A stretch of DNA of 64,000 nt. Origin: Raffaelea ambrosiae (taxonomy: Eukaryota; Ascomycota; Sordariomycetes; Ophiostomatales; Ophiostomataceae). The notes under the pieces are model-generated. The model searched no databases. It was not told the DNA's origin and worked only from the letters and a program-made list of their open reading frames with translations. Where the stretch lies: NCBI GenBank assembly GCA_002778195.1, contig PCDI01000008.1:864655-928654 (forward strand). The letters are read 5' to 3'. The position numbers and the translations under genes were made by a program. Within the stretch, counting starts at the first letter, position 1, and every line of letters starts with the position of its first letter. Below are positions 34,303-44,881 of this stretch, in pieces.

Positions 34303-36312
34303 CCACGTAGAAGCGTACATAGAATACAATGATACAGATCACATCGCACAGAAAACTGGAACACCCAATCGACCTCTCGCCATGGTGCTATCCGTTCTGC
34401 CCATGTGAGGCGATGCAAAATGGTTCCGTCTGGCTCCCGGGCGCGGTTGGCCCCGATGGAGAGACTGGGCACGGAAGGAGACGACATCGACATGCTCGGC
34501 GCCAGCGGCGGCTCTAGGGCATTCTTGAGAATCGGAAACTCCTGCTAGGGCATGTAGTGTCGGCAATGCGCATCGACCGCGCGGTGGCTTTGCGGTTGGT
34601 GCTGCTGGTGTTCCAGCAGTTTCCGGCAGTTCCTGTCCACGATCCCGCCTCTCCTCTTCCACCACAGCCGGCGGTACCGCAATTTCCCAACCGTACCTGT
34701 GGAGGCGGACAAGACTGCCTTGATCGTCTGGCGCCGGAGCATTCATGAACTCGCGTCGTCGCGCGCCTCGCTGGCCGCGACGTACAGAAAAGCATACGGC
34801 AAATCACAGCCCCTCCCCAAAACAAGCACTCTGCTGCCGGAATAGACTCTGCTGCTCGTACCCAATCGGTCCTCTCAAAGATACTGGCAGAGTCGTTACA
34901 ATCGCCATTGTTGGACATGATCAGCAGTCTGTCTTCTGATAAGAAGGTGCGACTGACCCTGCACCGCAGGGAGCTAATCCTATTTCAGATATCGGGAAGT
35001 CCCCTCAACCCCTGTCAGACTGATTGGCGCTATTTCAGGTCATTTACAGCCCATGGTGATGTCATGGCAGACGATAACAGCCAGGGTGTTGTTGTGAAAG
35101 GCATGTGGCCACGACTGAGGGAAATTTCAACCCGAATGGAACATCGAGTCAGCCTTCTGTTAAAAAAAAATGTGAAAAAAGAAGAAAGAAGGAAAAGGAA
35201 AAAAATCCCAGAGAAAGGGTCGCATTTTGCCAGCCCGGCCCTTTTTCTTTTTTTGTTCGCTGCGCCTTTCAGGCAGACCGAACAAGGGGAGGACACCCAA
35301 AGCTTGGGCCATGATCATCTGACGTCCTTCTTGGACCACCCAGCGACTGCGGAGCAAGCCGGGTGTGGGTCTCCCTCACAGTGTGCCAGGCCCCAAAAAC
35401 GATAGCGGAGGGGCAAGCCCGTCCTAGGTCGCGCCTGCCGAGGGAGGAGCAGGCCGTGCCTGCCACTTTTCGCCTTAAGCCAGGCTGTTTGTTTGCTTGC
35501 TCAGGCGACCTTTCGGTGTCTCCTTTCCTCTTTGTTTTTTTGTCTTCCTCGCTTTGCTCGCCAGATTGTTCGCTGAGACCGCCCATGCTGGCCTGCACGG
35601 CCTGCTCATTTTATCCACAGGAGCTGAGACCATGTTTGCCAGTCTGTCTCAAGTCTGTCCGTTTGCAGCCTCTCACTCGCTGATAGGCGCTCCGGCCAGG
35701 GTGGCCGGCGTCGGTCGGTGGCTGGCCGTTTTGGCCTCGTAGGCAGCAGAGGGGGGCCTTTGTAGCGATACATCTGCAATGGTGACCTATGCGTAGCGCA
35801 GTACAGTACTGCTACACGGCATTTGGATGATTCATCGGCCGGGCTCCACAGTGCTCTGGTACCTTCCAGCCGCTCGGAATTCGGAGTCTCTGATTGGTCC
35901 AACCGCTCCCCATCTACTTGTCTGATTGGCCACCTGCCTCCTCTTTATCTCTAAACGGCAATCGCGACTGCGCCCCTCCTGCCCAAACACTCCCCCGCGG
36001 GCTCGCCGCCTTGGTTCGCTGAGAAAGCACGTCAGGCGGCCGCCACCCCTCCTTCTTCTCATACGGGTTCCCTGGCCTTCCATAACGCAATATTTAAACA
36101 CCTTCCTGCCGTTTGTCTCAACTGCTTGTCCTTTCTTTTTCTTGCTCTTCTCTCTTTCGTATTTTTCTCTTCATCATCAAACTTTCTTCATCTATCTCAC
36201 ACACACACTCTCTCCCCCTCTCGAGAGCAACCATCAGATCAACCACCACGTCCCACATCATTTCTCTATCTCATTCTCCCCACACCCAGAACCACATACG
36301 AAATCCGTCATC
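34303..36312. other. Intergenic region and polyubiquitin promoter
   Basis: No supported gene. The left part has overlapping frames on both strands without a recognisable family. An A-rich stretch lies near 35161-35210. The right 450 bp carry the polyubiquitin promoter elements and a CT-rich 5' leader (about 36120-36300). Confidence 0.5.
35893..36098 (+). promoter_or_regulatory. Polyubiquitin promoter: two inverted CCAAT boxes and a TATA-like site
   Basis: ATTGG (CCAAT on the other strand) occurs at 35893-35897 and 35925-35929, each within CTGATTGG. A TATA-like TATTTAAA lies at 36091-36098, about 215 bp before the start codon. Transcription would then begin near 36120 and give a pyrimidine-rich leader, as is usual for strongly expressed fungal genes. 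Confidence 0.5.
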
Positions 36313-37230
36313 ATGCAGATTTTCGTCAAGACCCTCACTGGCAAGACCATCACCCTTGAGGTGGAGTCTTCTGACACCATCGACAACGTCAAGTCGAAGA
36401 TCCAAGACAAGGAGGGCATCCCCCCTGACCAGCAGCGCCTGATTTTCGCTGGCAAGCAGCTTGAGGACGGCCGCACACTTTCCGACTACAACATCCAGAA
36501 GGAGAGCACTCTCCACCTCGTCCTGCGTCTGCGCGGTGGCATGCAGATCTTCGTCAAGACCCTGACGGGCAAGACCATCACCCTCGAGGTGGAGTCCTCG
36601 GACACCATTGACAACGTCAAGTCGAAGATTCAGGACAAGGAGGGCATCCCTCCGGACCAGCAGCGCCTCATTTTCGCCGGCAAGCAGCTTGAGGACGGCC
36701 GCACGCTCTCTGATTACAACATCCAGAAGGAATCCACCCTGCACCTGGTGCTCCGTCTCCGCGGCGGTATGCAGATCTTCGTCAAGACGCTCACCGGAAA
36801 GACGATCACACTCGAGGTGGAATCGTCCGACACGATCGACAACGTCAAGAGCAAGATCCAGGACAAGGAGGGCATCCCGCCAGACCAGCAGCGCTTGATC
36901 TTTGCCGGCAAGCAGCTCGAGGACGGCCGCACCCTGTCCGACTACAACATCCAGAAGGAGTCGACGCTCCACCTGGTGCTCCGTCTCCGCGGTGGTATGC
37001 AAATCTTCGTCAAGACGCTCACTGGAAAGACAATTACGCTCGAGGTGGAATCGTCCGACACGATCGACAACGTCAAGAGCAAGATCCAGGACAAGGAGGG
37101 CATTCCGCCAGACCAGCAGCGCTTGATCTTTGCCGGCAAGCAGCTCGAGGATGGCCGCACCCTGTCCGACTACAACATCCAGAAGGAGTCGACCCTGCAT
37201 CTGGTGCTGCGTCTGCGTGGCGGCCAGTAA
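36313..37230 (+). CDS. UBI4 (ubi): Polyubiquitin, four tandem units
   Basis: Intronless gene of 305 aa: four head-to-tail 76-residue ubiquitin units (36313-36540, 36541-36768, 36769-36996, 36997-37224) and a single extra Gln before the stop. Each unit starts [18 protein letters not shown], keeps all seven lysines and ends LRLRGG, so deubiquitinases can release free ubiquitin after Gly76; the extra Gln must be trimmed from the last unit. Product: the cytosolic and nuclear ubiquitin pool, usually stress-induced in fungi. The frame is open upstream, but the ATG at 36313, after CCGTCATC, is the first ubiquitin Met. Units 3 and 4 are nearly identical in codon choice, while units 1 and 2 differ more. 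Confidence 0.98.
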
Positions 37231-38318
37231 AGCAGAACGAGTACATATGGGGAGCGAAGGAAACGTGGCGGACTGCTTGATTTTGTTTTCACGGAGCGAT
37301 ACTCTTGTTATTATTAAGGGACTTTGATTTTTTTCTTCGAAAGAGGGTATGGCCTTTTATACAGCGGATACAACTGTCCACAAAGCGCATCTCGGAAAAC
37401 GACCTCTTCAGCGCGAAGAACGGGAGCATTTTGATAGATATCCAATGTTTTCCTGCACCGCACGATAGATGCGGATGCCTAATTGAGAATTCCAAACTGC
37501 GCAGAATTTTGCCAGTTTCTCAAAACAAACATTTCCTCGCATGCACAAGTGACCCATACGTGAACAGTGAACTAAACCGGACTGTAGAGACTAGCCAGAG
37601 CCTGCTGGACAGCCTGCTGGGCAGACTACCTGGCCAGATTCGTACTCAGAGCCCTATGCGTGGTGCCTTGCGTCACTAGTGTGAGGCGCTGCCGGCCAGT
37701 GGCAAGGCGGACGCGGCTATGGCAAAAACCGGGGTGCAAATTCGCCTTGACCGAGAAGTTTCCACGGGAGGCGAGATTTTGTCCGGGAAGTAGAGAGAGC
37801 AAAAAAAGGAGAAAGACCGGGGCAATGAAACAAGAAAGACAGGCAGTGGCATAACAGCAGGTTCAGGTGTGGTCTTTCCTTAATCGTAACTGTAAGACCG
37901 CCACAAGGGATGATTGGTTGCCTGACCTGGCGCGGGGCAGGACTTTGTAAACTTTTTAGCGGCGCTTTTGGGGAGCTGCTTTCTGCTTCTCTTCTTCGAC
38001 GTACAACCGTCAAGGCCACTGCTGTCTTTCTTTATACACATCCTCCAGCTGCATTCCTATCGTGCAACAGCTTCAGGCCTCGACTGCACACGCCAGCATG
38101 TCTGCTCACCCGGTGTCGACCCGCGGCTGCATCTTTCCACCGACACGCACAAACGACTAAGGAAGCTTTGACTACTTGAGCTTTCCAGTTTTCAAGCTTT
38201 TTTTCTACACATCTTGACTACATCTCGACAGCTGCTTCAGCTTTCCTCGACCGAGATTCGCCTTCTCCTTCTTCCTCTACAGCTCGCCGCACGCGGACCC
38301 GGCCCTGTCCCTCCACCG
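37231..38318. other. Intergenic region
   Basis: 3' flank of polyubiquitin and promoter or leader of the BRAP2-like gene. No gene supported. The last 300 bp or so are pyrimidine-rich. Confidence 0.5.
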
Positions 38319-40700
38319 ATGCCGTCCAACGCCTACCACCTCAAGTTCGAGCTCTATCCCACGCCCGACCCAAGGGTCCCGTACAACGAGAAGACCACCC
38401 AGCAGCACCCCATCTGGATCCCGGCGCCGGGCGCCAGCGTGTTTGACGATCTCCCGCGGCACAAGGACGGCGACAGAGGAGGCGAAGGAGGCAACGAACG
38501 GAGGACACAAAAGACGCTGCCGATCCACGTCCGGGGCAAGGAGGGCTTGCGCGGCAGTAGCGACGGCGACAGTGCTAGAAGAAACAACTGCAACACTAGC
38601 CACAGCTATACGAGCAGCGATACTCACACCACCCGCAGCAGCGGCAGCAGTAACGATATCATCAGCATCAACAACAACAACAACAACAACAACAACACAC
38701 CCTCCTCTCGACGAGACCGCGCCAAGAGCGTTGCCGGCGCACCTCTACCGAGTTTCGAGCTAGGCATCGGACCGGAAACGGCACAGAAAGACTGGCGTTT
38801 CGGACGGGTGCGCATTGCGAGCTTCGACATGGACCCCGCCAAGCAAGAAGAGCAGGAGGCGGAGGCCAGCAACAACCACCGGCCGGCGGCTACCCTCGGC
38901 CCCGTCCTGGGTGGCTCCGGCCAGTCGACGCGGGCACGCTTCAGCCCGCTGCTGACGACCACCAAGACTACCGATGCAGGCTGGGGGATTGTCCACCTGT
39001 ACCGCGAGGGTGGGAGCAGTGGTGGTGGCGGCGTCATCCAGGGCCACGACGAGGAAGGCAGCGACGGCACCATCCTGTGCATCCCCGCGGTGCCCAGCTA
39101 CCTGACGCCGCGCGACTTTTTGGGGTTTGTGGGCGAGACGTGGAACCGGGACGTCAGCCACTACCGCATGGTGATGACCAGCCGGACGAACCGCTACATG
39201 GTGCTGCTCAAGTTCCGCGACGCCGCCCGCGCGCGCGAATGGCGCAGCGCCTTTGACGGCCGCGTCTTCAACAGCATGGAGGCCGAGATCTGCCACGTGA
39301 CGTTTATCCGGTCGATCACGATCGAGACGCCGGGGCGGCCACGGTATCTACAGACGATTGCAGAGAACGGCGCCGGCGACGCGTCCTCCCGTGATTCGCT
39401 CATCAGCACGTCCCGGCCCTTCCCGCCGCCGACGCCCAACCTGATCGAGCTCCCCACCTGTCCGGTCTGCCTGGAGCGCATGGACGACACGAGCGGGCTC
39501 ATGACGATTCTGTGCCAGCACGTGTTCCACTGCACCTGTCTGCAAACATGGAAGGGGTCCGGGTGCCCGGTGTGCCGGGCGACAAACCCGTTGCCCATGG
39601 CGGCTGTATCCGCATCGACGTCAGCCGGTGGCGGCGGCGCCGCCGCCGAAGGCGCATCCGGCGCATCCGGAGCGGCGTCGTCCTCCTCGGGTGCGACGTA
39701 CGACCCGGAGAACCCGTACAGCCGGCCGTTCGGAGACGGAGTGTCTAACTTGTGCTCCGTGTGCGACTGTGCGGACGACCTGTGGATCTGCCTGATTTGC
39801 GGGTATGTCGGGTGCGGGCGGTACAAGCGGGGGCATGCCAAGGACCACTGGAAGGAGACGGCGCACATGTTCAGTCTGGAACTGGAGACGCAGCATGTGT
39901 GGGACTACGCCGAGGATACGTGGGTGCACCGGCTGATTCGCAACAAGGGCGACGGCAAGGTGGTGGAGCTTCCCGGGCGGTCCCAGCGGAGGAGGAGAAG
40001 GGAGACAGGGAGAAGCGGTGGTGGTGGTGGGACAGGCAGCGCCAGACAGATCAGTTACGAGGAGGAGGAGGACGAAGATGATTTTTCTGGAGAGGAAGAA
40101 GAAGACGTGGTCCCGCGGGCCAAGCTCGACAACATTGGTATGGAGTACACGCACCTGCTGACGAGCCAGCTGGAGAGCCAGCGCGTGTACTTTGAAGAGA
40201 TGGTCAACAAGGCGGCGGACAAGGCGGCGGCGGCGGCGGCGGCGGCGGAGTCGGCGTCAGCGCAGACGGCGGAGGCGCTCCGGGAGCTGCGGGCGCTGCG
40301 GGGCGCGCACGACACGCTGGCCAACGAGACGGTGCCTTCGCTGGAGCGGGACGTGGCGCGCGAGCGGCGGCGGGCGGACAAGGCGGCGGAGCTGGCGCGC
40401 ACGCTGGGCCACTCGCTGCAGGAGGAGAAGCGGGTGTCGGAGGGTCTGATGGCGCGGATCAAGCACGTGCAGGACCACGTGGTGGCGGGCCTGGAAGAGA
40501 AGGTGGCGACGCTGTCGGCGTCGAACGCAGAGCTGCAGGAGACGAACCACGATCTGACGATGTTTATTTCGGGGCAGGAGAAGCTGCGGGCGCTGGAGGC
40601 GGAGGGCCGGGTGGAGGCCGGGGAGGTGACGGAGGGGACGGCGAGCGTGCCGGAGGAACGGAAGGGCAGCAAAGGGAAGGGAAAAGGGAGGAGGCGGTAG
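38319..40700 (+). CDS. ETP1-like: BRAP2/Etp1-type RING and UBP zinc-finger protein
   Basis: Single-exon gene of 793 aa, a probable E3 ubiquitin ligase and ubiquitin-binding protein of the BRAP2 (human) / Etp1 (yeast) family. Domains in order: disordered N-terminus with an Asn run (about 115-125); BRAP2 N-terminal RRM-like domain around LCIPAVPSYLTPRDFLGFVGE and YMVLLKFRDAARAREWRSAF (about 245-335); RING-H2 finger CPVCLERMDD...CQHVFHCTC...CPVCRATN (about 380-425); UBP-type zinc finger CSVCDCADDLWICLICG and GCGRYKRGHAKDHWKETAH (about 478-545); acidic segment; long Ala/Glu/Arg-rich coiled coil (about 610-770); Lys-rich tail. The frame is open 35 codons upstream to an ATG at 38214. I prefer 38319 (CACCGATGCC) because MPSNAYHLKFELYP begins the recognisable sequence. 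It follows polyubiquitin on the same strand; the functional link may be chance. Confidence 0.9.
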   Translation: MPSNAYHLKFELYPTPDPRVPYNEKTTQQHPIWIPAPGASVFDDLPRHKDGDRGGEGGNERRTQKTLPIHVRGKEGLRGSSDGDSARRNNCNTSHSYTSSDTHTTRSSGSSNDIISINNNNNNNNNTPSSRRDRAKSVAGAPLPSFELGIGPETAQKDWRFGRVRIASFDMDPAKQEEQEAEASNNHRPAATLGPVLGGSGQSTRARFSPLLTTTKTTDAGWGIVHLYREGGSSGGGGVIQGHDEEGSDGTILCIPAVPSYLTPRDFLGFVGETWNRDVSHYRMVMTSRTNRYMVLLKFRDAARAREWRSAFDGRVFNSMEAEICHVTFIRSITIETPGRPRYLQTIAENGAGDASSRDSLISTSRPFPPPTPNLIELPTCPVCLERMDDTSGLMTILCQHVFHCTCLQTWKGSGCPVCRATNPLPMAAVSASTSAGGGGAAAEGASGASGAASSSSGATYDPENPYSRPFGDGVSNLCSVCDCADDLWICLICGYVGCGRYKRGHAKDHWKETAHMFSLELETQHVWDYAEDTWVHRLIRNKGDGKVVELPGRSQRRRRRETGRSGGGGGTGSARQISYEEEEDEDDFSGEEEEDVVPRAKLDNIGMEYTHLLTSQLESQRVYFEEMVNKAADKAAAAAAAAESASAQTAEALRELRALRGAHDTLANETVPSLERDVARERRRADKAAELARTLGHSLQEEKRVSEGLMARIKHVQDHVVAGLEEKVATLSASNAELQETNHDLTMFISGQEKLRALEAEGRVEAGEVTEGTASVPEERKGSKGKGKGRRR

Positions 40701-40960
40701 CGGCGAGAGGGATTGCATCTTGTTTGTGTTTTGGGCGTGTTGGCGTCTTTGGTATACCAGGGTTGGTGTCGAGGTACGAATTGATGGCATGGTTCAAGTC
40801 CCGGACAGAGACAAGCATTGGCAGTATTGGGAAACAAGTTTTTGATTGCTTTGTAGGATTGTCTGTTTTCTACTTTTCCCGTCTCTTTTCCTTCTGTCTC
40901 GTGGTTGTTTTCTTTGTTTCCTTCATATCTTGTTTCCTTCCTTTTCTTCGGCCTCTTCTT

Positions 40961-41924
40961 TTAGTCCCCATTCCCGGTCACGCCTTTCAGCACCAGCAGC
41001 CGTCCACCCTCGACGCGGACCACCTTGCCGTCCATAAAGGCGCCTGCGGCGCTGGCCAGCCACAGCGCCGTGCCCACCATGTCTTCCTCGGTGCCGGCGC
41101 GCTTGGCCGGCGTGGCGGCCGCCAGGTGCAGGTTCGAAGAGGCGTCGGTGGTGGTCATGCCGGACGGGACGATGCCGGGGGAGATGGCGTTGACGCGGAT
41201 GTAGAACTTTTCAAACTCCATGGCGAGAATCCGCGTCAGATGGTCGACCGCGGCCTTGGACGTCTGGTAGCACGGCACAAACTGGTGGTTGTGCACGCTG
41301 GCCGGGCTGGAAAAGAGAATGACGCTGCCGCGGCCGCTGCCGCGAGCGGCGGCAGCGCCCAGCGCCTCCACCAGGCCGGCGGTCAGAAAGTACGGCGCCA
41401 GCACGTTGACCCGGAAGGTCTCTTCCCAGCCGGCATAGGGCGCCGACTGGGTGGCGGCGGCGAGCTGGGGCAGCGAGTCGGTGGCGGCGTGGTAGGTGAC
41501 GGCGTTCATGTGGCGGATGCCGGCGCAGTGGACGAGGGTGTCGAGGGGCGCGTCGCCCAAGGCTTCTTTGACGCGGGCGACGACGGCCTGGACGCCGGCC
41601 TCGGACGCGAGGTCGCCCGTGACCACGAGGGCCTTCGTGTCGGGGGGTGCGATGGACGCGAGATCGGCCTGGGTCGCCTGCAGGCCCTCCTCGTTGACGT
41701 CGATCAGGATGGTGTGGGCGCCGTTGGCCGCGAAGCCGCGGACGAGCATGCGACCGATGCCGCTGGCTGGAAGGAGACGAAAGAGGTGAGCATGAATGCA
41801 AAGGGGGCTGTCAATCGGTGGCCAAGACGTGTGTTGTCAAGGCAGGAGACCTACCGGCACCGGTCACGGCAATCCACCGGCCGGCCACATCAAAGAGGGT
41901 GCTTGCTTGCAGGTGGGCAGCCAT
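40961..41924 (-). CDS. Short-chain dehydrogenase/reductase (SDR)
   Basis: Exons 41855-41924 and 40961-41766 give 876 nt and 291 aa. The 88-bp intron (GTAGGT..CAG) splits the cofactor loop, and joining gives the NAD(P)-binding motif TGAASGIG at residues 21-28. Other classical SDR marks: LIDVNEEG after the second strand (an acidic D46 that would favour NAD over NADP), LVHCAGIRH in place of NNAG, the Ser region FSSPASVHN (about 176-183), catalytic Y190xxxK194 in CYQTSKAAV, and VNAISPGIVPSGM. Length is slightly over the classical ~250-280. Substrate unknown. It is transcribed divergently from the CYP504-like P450 with 624 bp between start codons, which suggests co-regulation and a shared pathway. 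Confidence 0.9.
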
Positions 41925-42548
41925 GTTGCACGTCTGTGTCCTGATCTGGTTTGGATTTGTTTGAGAGACGAGTCAGATGGACGAGCAAACCTGCACGTTG
42001 GAAGACAGACACAGAAAGAAATCAGAGCTACGAGATACGATTGTCGCCATGTCCAATCCTGCTATGACCTCACTCCTACACGGCTATCAGTCGAGCCTGT
42101 ACTTTTCTCCGTCCTCTCCACCGTTGCATTCACACACACACACACACACACACGCATGCTGGCAGCGAACGCTGGACTACAAAAAAGCTAGGGAATCGCC
42201 GAGCCCTGGGTTATCGCGACACTTTGGGCGGTTCCGAAGGCCTTCTCCGATATGGGAGGGTATTTTTTTTTTTTTTAGCGTGTGCCGGACTAACAAGGGA
42301 AAACACGGACTGGCGACGGACGGCCATACATGTCACTGCCATTTCCAAGAGATAACCGAGGGAGGGTGGCCAGACAATAATACTACATAGTATCGATGTG
42401 GAAGCTGATTCTGAAGAAGTGTCTTTGTTGAAAAAAAAAAAGACCTGATGTGGAAGAACTGCTCAAGTGGTGATCAACCCTTTTTGGAAGACCAATTCTA
42501 CCCATTCAACGACCTGATCCCGACATATTGCGGGCGAGAGTTCTCGTC
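41925..42548. promoter_or_regulatory. Divergent promoter of SDR and P450
   Basis: 624 bp between start codons, with an AC dinucleotide run at about 42130-42152 and T/A tracts near 42260-42275 and 42430-42441. A shared promoter is inferred from arrangement alone. Confidence 0.5.
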
Positions 42549-44428
42549 ATGCCGTTGCTCTTTTCTCTTCCGTTGTCTCTGACGCCTTTCTCGGCCCTGG
42601 GACTGGTGGCGGCGCTTGTGGCGGCGGCCGTGCTGGGCGGGCTCGTCTACCTCCGCTTCTTCTACGTCGACCTGCCTCCCATCCGGGGCCTGCCCGAGAT
42701 CCCGGGCGGCGAGCTTCTGGCCGGGCACCTCTACCAGCTGGGCCGCGACCATGCGACCACGGCGGAGCGCTGGGCGCGGGACTACGGCTGGCCCGTGTTC
42801 CAGATGCGCATGGGCTACCGGCGGGCGGTGGTGCTCAACTCGTTTGCCAGCGCGCGGGCGTGGATCGTGCAGCACCAGTCGGCGACGCTGGACCGGCCGT
42901 GGTTCTACACGTTCCACGGCGTGGTCTCGGCGACATCGGCGGCGACGATCGGCACCAGCCCGTGGAACGAGCGGACCAAGAAGCAGCGGCGCATCGTCGG
43001 GTCGCTGACGACGGCGCCGTCCATCCAGAAGCTGGCGCCGATGCTGGACCTGGAGACGGCGGCCATGGTGGCCGGACTGTTCTACGACAGCCGCCGGGGC
43101 GCGGCCGAGATCATGCCGCACGTCTACCAGAAGCGCGTGGCGCTCAACATCATGACCATGTTCTGCTACGGCACGCGGTTTGCGTCGGTCGAGGACCCGC
43201 TGCTGCTGCAGATCCTCGCGGACGCGAGCACGATTGCCAGCTTCCGGTCGACCAACGCGAACCCGCAGGACTACGTGCCGCACCTGCGCTACGGGCCGGC
43301 GCTGCGGGCGATGCTGGGCCTGCCGAGCCGGGACTCGCGCATGGCCAAGGCGGTGGAGGTGCGGACGCGGCGGGACACGTGGCTGGCGGCGATGCTGGAC
43401 ACGGTGCGGCAGCGGTTGCCAGGAGGGGGAGACAAGAAGGCCACGGCTGCAGCCACCGAAGGAGGGAAAAAGAGCGTGGCCGAGATGCTGCTGACCGACA
43501 ACACCGAAGGACTGACAACGCGTGAGTAGAAGTGAACACCCACGTGAAGCTCCACGTGAATTTCCACGTGAAACCCCCATACATACATACCATTCACCAG
43601 ATGCCTATACAATCACCGCTAACAACCCCCCGCCCAGTGGACATCCGGACCATCCTCGGCGGCCTCATGTCGGGCGGCTTCGAAACGGTCTATTCCACCG
43701 CCATCATCGCCATCGGCGTGCTCGCCAGCGGCGCCGACGGCCACCGCATCCAGCAGCGCGCCTACGAGGACATCCTGGCCCACTACGGCGGGTCGCCGGA
43801 AGACGCCTTCGCCGCCAGCGTGCTCGAGGAGAAGTCGCCGTACGTGGCCGCGCTGGCCAAGGAGGCGCTGCGCTTCTACCCGCCGCTCAAGCTGCTGCCG
43901 GCGCGCCAGACGATCAAGCCGTTTGCGTACGAGGAGGTCGTCGTGCCCAAGGGCGTGCTGGTCTACGTCAATGCCCAGGCGGCCAACCGGGACAAGGCGA
44001 CGTATGGCGCGGATGCGGACGAGTTCCGGCCGGAGCGGTGGCTCGCCCCCGACCCCGCGAAGCCGGCGGCCACGGGGCGGCCCGGCAGCCAGGGCGGCAG
44101 CCAAAGCGGCAGCCAGGGCGGCATACCGGCTCCCTACCACTTTGCGTTCGGCGGCGGGGCCCGCATGTGCACGGCGGTCAACTTCTCCAACCGCGTGCTG
44201 TACGCCATGCTGCTGCGCCTCATCGTGTCCTTCCGGTTCGACGCCAGCCCGACCCTGCCGGCCAACACGGACTACATTGGCTACAAGCGGGACCCGACGG
44301 CGTCCAATGCGATTGCGGCGGACTTCCGGGTGCGGCTGACGCCGCGGGACGCGGACGCGCTGGAGCGGAGTCTGGTGCGGTCGCAGGAGCATGCAGGGAA
44401 GCTGTGCAACGAAGAGCTGAAGAGGTGA
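42549..44428 (+). CDS. Cytochrome P450, CYP504-like (phenylacetate hydroxylase type)
   Basis: Exons 42549-43521 and 43638-44428 give 1764 nt and 587 aa. An N-terminal membrane anchor (residues about 10-35) precedes the Pro-rich hinge and GLPEIPGGELLAGHLYQLGRDHATTAERWA. P450 signatures: I-helix GGLMSGGFETV with Glu-Thr, K-helix E400-A-L-R403, and heme loop F495-GGGARMC502. The sequence style (LGRDHATTAEKW-like, TIGTSPW, FRSTNANPQDYVPHLR) resembles CYP504 enzymes, which hydroxylate phenylacetate or 3-hydroxyphenylacetate on the way to homogentisate. Substrate here is inferred and unproven. Oddities: longer than the usual ~500-530 aa, with a GSQGGSQSGSQGG insertion just before the heme loop made by a 12-bp repeat; the 116-bp intron holds three evenly spaced CACGTG sites. 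Confidence 0.87.
43541..43570. repeat. Three CACGTG palindromes with 12-bp spacing inside the P450 intron
   Basis: CACGTG at 43541-43546, 43553-43558 and 43565-43570, each followed by AA and the last two preceded by TC. All lie inside the intron 43522-43637. CACGTG is the E-box core bound by bHLH proteins; whether it is used here is unknown. Confidence 0.95.
44084..44119 (+). repeat. In-frame 12-bp repeat coding GSQG/GSQS
   Basis: Three adjacent copies of GGCAGCCARRGC (44084-44095, 44096-44107, 44108-44119) lengthen the P450 loop just before the heme-binding motif. All remain in frame. Confidence 0.9.
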
Positions 44429-44881
44429 GCGGAGACAAGAGGGAGGGACGAGAGGGGGGAAACGTATACGAGAGGATACAGACATGAAGACCAGGCAACA
44501 CAAGACCGAGGGGGGGGGGGGGGGGCATTCGGAAACACACAGATCAAAAGAGAGATGGCACAGTAGGATACACAATAGCTGGTAGACAGGTAGACAGATA
44601 GACAGACGGGGGGACTGGCCGATTTCTCAGCCAGGACTCGACGAACACGACGAACACGTTTCTTTGCTGATACTACTATCCACTCACGGTATGATATCCA
44701 GTTCGCTTGTCTGGATGACTCATCCGTTTATTCATGTCCATCCTGCTCAGTCAATGTTCAATTATTCTTCTCTATTCTCTCTGTTCTTCTATTCATTCGA
44801 TGCTCGTTTATTCTCATCTCATTTGATCTGTTTGATCTGTCTTGATTCTCCTATCTGGCCTCTCGTACCCAGCCTCCACCC
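44429..44881. other. Intergenic region between convergent P450 and amidohydrolase
   Basis: 3' flanks only. It contains a run of 15 G at about 44511-44525 and short TAGACAGR repeats near 44580-44605. No gene seen. Confidence 0.6.

Noticed and set aside
36271..37200. 309-codon minus-strand frame opposite polyubiquitin
   Set aside because: It repeats only because the sense strand repeats; a shadow.
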